The translations under genes were made by a program, and so were the position numbers. A model generated the notes under the pieces. It was not told where the DNA came from. It was given only the letters and a program-made list of their open reading frames with translations, and did no database searches. Positions 38,665-46,016 of a DNA stretch of 46,016 bases are shown here, in pieces. Source of the stretch: Isochrysis galbana (taxonomy: Eukaryota > Haptophyta > Isochrysidales > Isochrysidaceae). Where the stretch lies: NCBI GenBank assembly GCA_018136815.1, contig CM030936.1, positions 1,010,800-1,056,815 on the forward strand, in the 5' to 3' direction. How positions within the stretch are numbered: position 1 is the stretch's first letter; each line of letters starts with the position of its first letter.

Positions 38665-38791
38665 CTCCCGAACCAGGGAGAATCCGAATCAACTCGCCTG
38701 GAGCGACCACGACGAACCTAGAAGACGGTAGATAACGAAGAAGGCCCGTACTCAGGCCGAAACATTCTTGCCAAAGAGCCTGGATACAACA
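38665..38791 (-). mobile_element. 3' LTR of the deleted chromovirus (5' part)
   Basis: On the minus strand TGTTGTATCCAGG begins directly after GAGTCGGGGGG, a good polypurine tract. This is the expected junction of a gypsy element's internal DNA with its 3' LTR. The match to 37914-38040 covers about 120 bases. The end of the LTR could not be fixed. Confidence 0.65.
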
Positions 38792-40435
38792 CCCCCCGAC
38801 TCAAATCGAGACGTCTCCCGATGTCGAGCCGAAAAAAACAGAAGACAACGTCAAGACGTATGCGGGGACTGAAGAAACTGAGGGAGAACGTAACCCATGG
38901 ATCCATTTGTTGAGCACAAAATCGGCAGCTTAGCGCGGCGGCTTCCGACTTTGTACGTCACATCCTGCCACTTTCTCCCTTTTACAGGAGTTCTGCTCGG
39001 ACAGTTGCGCTGGGTTAGGGCGCTGACGAGACGCTACGTCTTCCTCCGTTCCTATACAACTTAGCGCTGAGCATGAGAACGAGAACGCGTTCGACTCGAG
39101 GGAAGGTCCGGAAGATTTTCCGTAGGGCTTGAACTGTTTTGAGAAGACAGCAAGGAATCAGGCTGGATTTTTGAAGACTCCGAGGCCGGAGACGAACGAG
39201 ATCGGTCGGTGGCGAGGTCATAGGACTCGACCAGATCGGAGCATCGACGAAGCAATTCAATCCTAGACTCCCAAGTAGCTTCGGAACGAGGGTAGCCGCG
39301 CCACTTGACGAGATATTTGCGCAACGATCCATCGCCCTTCGCCCTTGTGGTCAAGTAACTCTTCGACGAGATACTCATCGGGTTCCACGGATTCGGACTG
39401 GTCGGATCCACAGCGAAGGCGCCAATGTGGCGGGCCAGCATCTGTCGAATACGGTCACGTTGGGGTTTCGAGAGGTGGCCCTCCGGATCGATCTTGGCGG
39501 ACTCGAGAAGTTCTCTTTGAGGGTTAGTGAGCGACTCGATCACGTCTGGCGACTCGTCGGCTCCTTCGCTCCGGACGGTTCCGGAGTGTATTTGGAATCG
39601 AACTTGGAGTGAGGCTACCGGATGGAAAGATGGGATATGAAGGGCCTTGTGCTCGAAGTTAATCACGGTGACCGCCACCGTGTGGTCCTCACGCGGAAGC
39701 TCGACTTGAGGGCGAACGAGTGGTGGGTTCTCTAAGGCATCGCGGACAGGGAGACGGTCCACTAGCATCGCGTAGGGCTGCGCGATCGGCATCCCCCTCG
39801 CTCGTGCGAGGAGGGTGGCGGCCGAATCGCTGTTGCGGCGGTTGGCAGACCTGCAATAGTCCAAAACCACCGGCATCCACTGCGAGGCCAATGCTCTAGC
39901 AATGCCCACGTAGGTGCGGCTTCGCAAGGCGCCTTCCCCTCACATTCACGTATCCTTCCCCACTCAAACAGGGAAACACGGGGAATGGAAAAACAAGGAA
40001 GAGAAGCCGAGAGGAGAGCGACGATGCGACGGGAGGGGAACGACGGTACGACGGAAGAGCCGATGCGATCGACAGTTACAAGGGGAGAATTAGTAGAAGC
40101 AAGGAGGGAATCTACAAGACTTCCCGTGCACTGATGAAAACAAGGGCGCGGGGGTAGGCTAACCGCTGGCGGAATACCCACGACGGCGAACACCTGCGAC
40201 GAGAACGAGGACGAGTGCGGGGGGAAAACGCGGCAAGGAGGGACCCAGGCGATCGCAAAGCACAAGGACCAGGCCTGGGAATCAGGATGCACAGGCTACA
40301 AGCAAGGAGCAAGGAGGCGCAAACAGGCAAGGAGCGAGTGACGAGTTACGAGTGACGCGTAGATCGCCTATCGAGTAAAGAACAACTAACGAGTAAAGTC
40401 AAAGGCCGCGGACGAGGTCGATCGCGAATGCGACA
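38792..40435 (-). mobile_element. Internally deleted Ty3/gypsy chromovirus
   Basis: In minus orientation the segment starts TGTCGCATTCGCGA at 40435. It passes a leader related to 1638-1745, carries one open frame (39927-39061), and ends at the polypurine tract before the 3' LTR. The leader has GTCGCATCGTCGCTC and GGGGAAGGATACGT. Reverse transcriptase, RNase H and integrase are absent. The two ends do not carry the same LTR start (TGTCGC against TGTTGT), so the left boundary may belong to a different element. Confidence 0.65.
39061..39927 (-). pseudogene. Fusion remnant of gypsy pol: pre-RT region joined to chromodomain
   Basis: About 288 codons are open, but without an ATG at the start. The middle (HLSKPQRDRIRQMLARHIGA and then FAVDPTSPNP) is the linker just before gypsy reverse transcriptase. 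Within a few residues it becomes a chromodomain: KYLVKWRGYPRSEATWES and ELLRRCSDLVESYD. Chromodomains sit at the C-terminus of integrase in chromoviruses and guide insertion to marked histones. The stretch between, some 900 or more residues in an intact element, has been removed in frame. The end is Ser-rich (SSPASESSK) with a TRSRS tail. Such a product could still bind chromatin but not transpose alone. Confidence 0.8.
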
Positions 40436-40649
40436 GAGTCAGTGAGTCAGTACGATCAGGGGCCAGTGCAGGCGAGTGAGTGCGGCGCGCGGCGCGCGCT
40501 CGGCGAGAGTCTGGTCAGGTGTGGTGTCAGCTCAGCCCCTGCCAGCAGGCAGGGGCTGAGGTTTATTGTGCAAGCCCACCCATGGGGTGTCTGCGATGGA
40601 GAGAGGGGGGCGCGAGGCCCCCATTGGCCTCCTACTTATAAAAGTAGTT
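40436..40649 (-). mobile_element. 5' end of hairpin-headed retroelement (truncated)
   Basis: Read from 40649 on the minus strand: AACTACTTTTATAAGTAGG hairpin, CAATGGGGGCCTCGCGCCCC, and the palindrome CAGCCCCTGCC ... GGCAGGGGCTG. It continues as in 29684-29890. It stops at TGTCGCATTCGCGA. Confidence 0.8.
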
Positions 40650-41139
40650 CCTCTGACAATCTGACAATCCGTCACTAAGTCTGGGTGCCGCCCTTGCTTC
40701 CCAAAGTCTCCTAGGCATCTGAGTTTGATTGAGAACGGAGGTAGAATTATTGTATTGTTTGACCTATGGAGCGCACGTGCCACGACGGCTCACAAGCCGC
40801 AGGCAACCATCACCGCTGCGCCCCACCTGGGACGCCCCACGCCGCCTGAGGCGGCTCGTCAAAGAGCCCTCTCACAGCCCATCCAAACCACACCCGCGTG
40901 AGCGCGCGGGGTGGCAAGCACTGGCACCGAACGGGTTGCTACCATTTCTCTGCTCTCTGCGCAACATCTCAAATATCGAAAATAATTTCCCAAATCCTTG
41001 CCCGTCCCTAGGTACCGGCCACATGACGGCCTGCCCGCACACATAAGCCCAAACTGTTTAAGGTCTACTTGCTTGGTTACTTTCTCAATCGGCAGCTATC
41101 GTCAGGCACATGTACGGTCACGCTCCTGTTTGTGTGCCT
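40650..41139. other. 3' flank of the glycoprotein gene, no gene seen
   Basis: No supported coding frame is present. The part next to 41140 is probably the 3' UTR of the minus-strand gene. Confidence 0.45.
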
Positions 41140-44100
41140 CTAGGGATGATTACCCATGACCTCCTCGACGCGTCGCCCAAGCAAGGCGTTGACTCCGGGA
41201 ATGGTTTGTGCCGGTGGCGGCAGAGGCGGAGGCGATGGTGGTGGCCGTGGAGGCGGCGGGGACGGCGGCGGCGGTGGTGTCGACGGTGGCGACGGTGGAG
41301 GGAAGGGGGGCGGGCCAGGAGGAGCAGGGGGGGAAGGGGGCGATGGCGGAAATGGTGGAGGGAAGGGCGGTGGCGATGGCACCGGCGGGTACGGTGGAGG
41401 GAACGGTGGCGGGTGTGGAGATGGTCCAAAAGGTGGGGGCGAGGGCGGCGACCCAGGAGGCTCATCGTAGTAGATGGCTGGGCGTGAGCAGTCGTCCCAA
41501 GGACCGCCGTTGTCCTTTTGATGATAGCACAAATAGAGGTAGTATGCATACCTCTTTGTGCCAGTGGTGGTACTGCCACCGTTGGAACCGTCCGTGATGA
41601 TCGAATACGATCCGGACTCGATACACGGCACGTCAATGAAGGTGTACGGATGATCGAGTCGCGGTGCAATGCCCGACTTGAAGTAAACCTGGGTCATGCT
41701 ATGATACTCATAGATGACGAGTAGGTATCGGTACTGAACATTGCACGGGCAAACATCGCGCAAGAACCCCTCCATCCCGGCGCGCACGACGCGAGTAGAG
41801 TTCTTGAAAACGCTGAGCGCCTTCGGCCCTTCCCGTGAAAAGACTTTGATTTGCGGCGAGATCGCTTGCCGCGGGCAGCCGAAGTCGGGGACATAGGCGT
41901 GAATAGAGATGCACCCGCCATTCTTGGGTGCATATTGGCAAGAAGGGTCTTGAACGCAAGCGTTGCACACAGCCTGGTTCTGCAGCGCTTGGTTAGGGGA
42001 GAGGATGTCGACGAAGTTGTTGACGTCGCCCACAGGATAGAGCTGCTGGCAGTAGTCTGTGAGCGTGCCTCCCTCGATCAAGACGCCTCCATGTGTAATC
42101 GTGGCGTACTCGACCGGAAGAGTGTAGTAGCCGATGCTCTCCTTCTCATACGAGTAGGTGCCAACCTTGAAGAAGGAAAGCCCCGTGGATGCGGTCACCA
42201 AGAAATGCACGTTCCATGACGTAAGAGGCATCGGACCGATAATCAATCCATCTCCACAGCACCTGTCCCAAGCCCAATGGGCCTCGATTTGGGCGGAGAG
42301 CGTAAATGGGCCCGAGTCGGACTCTACTAGGGTGTATTCATCCTTAAAGTCGTCGTTGTACTTATTCTCGTAGAAGAGCACCGGGTCTGTGGTGATCTCA
42401 TAAATCATCAGGATTCCCGGTCGGAACGACGTGTCCGCGTTCTGGCTAAAGATGCCAAACAACTGAGAGGCTTCGGCTGGCGAGAGGGACTCGAGCGCCT
42501 CCTTGGCAAGCTTCGCCTGCATCGGCGAGAAACAAGCGATCCTTGTTGTCACCTCTAGGAGGCCCGGGAAATCCGGGTTACCAATGCGAAGAGGGGTGTG
42601 AGGTCCGTCTCCGCCAGGCGGAGCGTTGTTCTTGGGCGGCGGTGGCGTTGTCTTCATTGAAGACACGTGTTCGCCTGTGGCCTCCGTGATAAAGGCGGCG
42701 ATGGCGGACTCGTACGCGTGGTAATCCTCGCGGCTCGGCAACGAGAAGAAGCGCTCAAAAAGCGCGGTGAAGGACACAATGGACAGACCGTGTGTGGTAA
42801 TCGTCATGTCGAGTACGCCACCCGATCCATCATTAGCCCGATCGATATGACCCATGAGGTACGTCTCGCCGATCGAGTCGACGAGTTGGTACACGACAAT
42901 CGAATCGTGACGATCAATGCCCGAGTTGGTCGACCATGGCTTAGGGAAGCCGTACGCGTAAAAGGCTTCTGCGCCAAAGAGCTCCTGAACGCACGACGCT
43001 TCTACACCCTCGGGCCCGTCGCCGTTTAGGCACCAAGTGTCGAAATGAGGGATGCCAAAGTTCTTGTCGTACCACATGCCCTCCCACTTGACTGTGTCGA
43101 CAGCGATCGTGTATTTCGGATGCCCCTCGGGGTAGATGGTAATGGGCTCCATTTTCTTCACCGCGGTATACGTACGCAGGTAAAAGGTTGAGAAGTCGAG
43201 CGGAGGAGTCAGCGGTGTCGAGAGAACCTCCGTGTTGTACTTAACGATGAGCTGGTTGATATTATGGTGCGCATGGATATCAAGGTAGTCGACCCGGGTG
43301 TGGAAGGTGTTGTTGGCCAATCCGGCACCCACGCATGCCGTGTTGTATGCTTGCAGCAGGCGACCCCGAGGGCCGAGCTCATCCTCGAATTGCAGGTAGC
43401 AGTCGCCGCCTGCGTGCACCTTGTCCCAGATGACGACCGTCAGATTGCCCATGCATGGAAAGTCTGGCGTCCCCGAGACACAGATGCCCATATTGCCATC
43501 GCCATCGAAGGGGGCCCAGCCACATCCCGGCTCGTTGATGCAAGCATGCTCGTATGTGTGAGCGGAGCAAACGTCGCAGCAGCGCTCCGTGGCGAGAGTA
43601 CCGATGCCGAGATTGAAGGTTACGTCGTATGGCTGGTTGTTGTTGCCCCAGACCGGGCGGCATGCACTATCAGAGTTGGACCACCCGCATTGCGAATCAC
43701 CAGCGCACTCACCGCAGTTGGTGTGCTTTGCGCAGTGGTCCGCACATCGCTCACAATCCAGAAAGATCCCGCCGTAGGGAGCCTCCGCGAGAATGTTCGC
43801 TTCGAAGGCGCCGCCCTCGGGGCGCGTAGGCGTCCAATGCGGCGTATTCCCCAGTCCGATGGGTTCTCCTGGTGCCCCGTCAAAGTATCCGTGGAGCCGG
43901 CGGCGAGTGGGCACGTCGCCCGGGTGGTTGCGTTGTTCGTTATGGTTGTTGAAGCCGGTGGTCTCATACGCGACTAGGGGGCACATGCTCGAGGTCAGCC
44001 CAAGACCGGGGTTGAGTACCGAGACGCCGTTGATGGCGCTGATGGAGTAGCCGAAGAGGGTGTTCCACTGAGGGACGCTGTAAGAGCGGATGGTGTTCGC

Positions 44101-46016
44101 CTGATTGGTCACGAAGGCCAGAGGATAATCGGCTGGGTACTTGATCTCGATTTTCAGGGTGCAAGCCGACTCGACGAAGCGGATGGTGATATACCAATTC
44201 GGAACAGAGTACTCGGCTGCGATGGCGGCGACGAGGTCGGCCCAATTACTGCTGCTGAGGATGCAGGAGGAGCTCACAACTGAGTAGTAGATTGTGTACC
44301 AGGTGGCGTCGTAACGCCAGTCCGAGGCGACGTGCATGGGAATGTCATAGTTGACTAGGCGGAATTCGGACTCGACGCCCGAGTTGCTCCACTGGTAGAT
44401 GCGCACACCCTGCACGACACCTGAGTTGGGGTTGTTGATATCGCCCGACATGCGTTTGGTGAGATGCTGGAAGTTAAGAATGAACGCATCGGCCTCGAGG
44501 AAGGGGAGCGGCCCCATGACGATGCCTGCGGTACAGCAAGCGAGCCAATTCCACTCGAAGAACCCGATGCCCGTGTGAAACTCGTATGAGTCCTTGCCAA
44601 AGGCGTCGTTCATTATACCCTTCGCTGTGAGAGTCTCGAACGAGTAGCCGGTTGCGGCCATCGGACCGGTTGTCGTGAGCTTCAGCTCGAGCGATCCGGC
44701 GGAGTCATCCCACGGCTGGTCGACCACGTAGAAGGCGTAGAGGAGGGCATCGCTATCACGGATAGCGAAGAGCGACACCATATTCCAAGTCTGCTGAGCA
44801 TACGCTGGCGCGGTGGGGAAGCTCTGCTCGTTGGGTCCGGTGTAGACAAACATGTTGGCCGAAAGCATGTACTCGTATGAGTAGGCGTAGAACACTTCCG
44901 CTCCATGGGCCAAGATCGTCTGGAAGTCGGCGGTGTAGCCCCACAAGCCGTTGGAGAGCTGTTCGCTCGTCCAAAACTTGGTGAAGAAGGATGTTTCGCC
45001 GGTCGGGATTGATGAGAAGGCGCCCATGCCGGCCCCGATATTTTCAGGAATTGCGAGCGCCGGGTGCCAAGAGGGGAAGACGTCTGCCGGATGCACCGGA
45101 CGCTCCTCATTGAAGTTGCCGGCGAAGGGTGCTGTCTCACCGCCCCACATCCACATACAGCAAAGCTCTTGGCCACTAGGAGGGCTGGAGGGAGGCGGTG
45201 ACGGCGAGGGTGAGGGCGGCGGTGAGGGCGGCGGGAGGGGGGGCGAGGACGGCGGCGGAGAGGGAGGTGGCCTTGGTAGACCGGTCGGCGGAGCGGGCGG
45301 CGGCGATGGCGAGGGTGGCGGTGGGGACGGTGGCGGGGATGGTGGAGGTTTGGGAGGCGGTGGCGACGGCGGGATGGGAATGCACTCTCCAACGGTGGCA
45401 CCGCCTATGAGGAAGTTGCGCCCAAAGGTGGACGTTGGATCAGTGCTTGCACCCTCGCTGACTTTGTACCTGCACAGTCGAGCACGGTGAACACGTTAGG
45501 CGGGGCGATCCGCTGTCCTGCTGCGGCGCGGCAGTGCACAGTCCACGAAATGCGTTTGGGGCTGCGGGACACACTTGAAGGTGATGCTGGATTGACCAGC
45601 TGGGAAGTCCATACAGATGAACTTCGGCATCGTCCGCCGGTAAGGATTGCCGATGAGCTCAGCCTTTCCCCCAAAAGTTGCCGGGTATTCTCCGACTGCG
45701 CTTCCAGTATCAAATTGGTTTGGCGTGCAGCTGATCGAGTCGTCATACCTGCCGAAGTTGACCACACCGCCAGAAACGCCATCGCTCGGGCAGGTGTCGT
45801 AGAGGTTGCAATTGTTGATGGGCGAGCTGGAGAGTGCGTTAGAGATAAGGACGACGTCATCAAAGTTGTCAGGGTTGTCTTGGCCGCGGCCCGGAAGGAG
45901 TCCCGTCACCTCGATACACTGGTTGCCTCCGTCGACAAACTCGGTGACACTCATGTAGTCACTAACATCGATATTGTCGCACATCTGAATGGCGAGTGAC
46001 TCGGTGGCCACGCTGA
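41140..46016 (-). CDS. Giant proline-rich extracellular matrix glycoprotein with PSI-like modules, 5' partial
   Basis: The gene runs off the right edge. Exon a is 46016-45575 and exon b is 45469-41140. A GT-AG intron in phase 2 joins TFK to YKVSEGAS, giving at least 1,588 residues. Exon a is a Cys-containing globular region (CDNIDVSDY ... NCNLYDTCPSDG). Exon b opens with a PPSPPP-rich linker (about 70 residues), as in pherophorins and other hydroxyproline-rich wall proteins. Large domains follow with repeated CC-x-(D/A)G-(I/L)-(V/I)-(M/I)GP-(L/M)P motifs, and Cys-rich PSI-like modules such as NCGECAGDSQCGW and HACINEPGCGWAPFDGDG. A second long PPPSPP linker and a short GVNALLGRR tail end the protein. 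NLT, NNT and NST sequons fit secretion. No membrane helix is seen in this part. A cell-surface or scale/wall role is inferred. Confidence 0.8.

Noticed and set aside
38109..38731. Long Pro-rich and Gly-rich frames on both strands
   Set aside because: They arise from the polypyrimidine minisatellite, which has few stops in any frame. A gag-like reading on the plus strand (PPIPPSDYVPDTPFPP) is possible but overlaps the LTR fragment and is too weak to call.

Overview
The window looks like nuclear DNA of a flagellated, photosynthetic protist. Coding genes have GT-AG introns. One gene encodes the flagellar transport protein IFT172, two encode products with plastid-style or secretory N-termini, and one encodes a very large proline-rich extracellular glycoprotein. 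A haptophyte is my best guess; a green or other alga is not excluded. A 100-base run of N at 26932-27031 shows that it is an assembled scaffold.

Left to right, the gene content is as follows. The 3' half of an M17 aminopeptidase (84-923, +) comes first. An unknown intronless gene (2597-3364, +) then abuts a membrane-anchored 2-oxoglutarate/Fe(II) oxygenase (3361-4221, -), and their stop codons overlap. Next are a predicted N-myristoylated protein of a protist family (6288-7475, -), a broken TPR-like gene (7991-9235, +), and a possible thylakoid-lumen protein (11828-12487, -). A ten-exon ABCG half-transporter (15758-19396, -) has all splice phases consistent. It is followed by a small acylated protein (21229-21838, -), a LYR-motif protein (24550-25048, -), a short acidic protein behind E2F-like palindromes (25784-26308, +), a START/SRPBCC-fold protein (27963-28670, -), IFT172 (30853-36774, -), and the extracellular glycoprotein (41140 to the window end, -).

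The rest is dense repeat DNA. There are four C-terminal fragments of one LINE clade, and at least four copies of one LINE 3' tail. Two complete non-autonomous retroelements have perfect 18- and 19-bp target-site duplications, and they share a hairpin 5' end with four other copies. There are pieces of Ty3/gypsy chromoviruses: gag start, reverse transcriptase, an internal-deletion copy and LTRs. Three TIR elements are present (one with TTAA flanks, one with TA flanks, one next to the gap), together with an array of long hairpins and several minisatellites.

The repeats sit close to genes. A retroelement lies 70 bp upstream of the ABCG start codon, a TTAA-flanked element lies about 20-25 bp upstream of the lumen-protein start codon, and the hairpin array begins inside the TPR-like gene. 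The single-copy genes do not form a pathway together.
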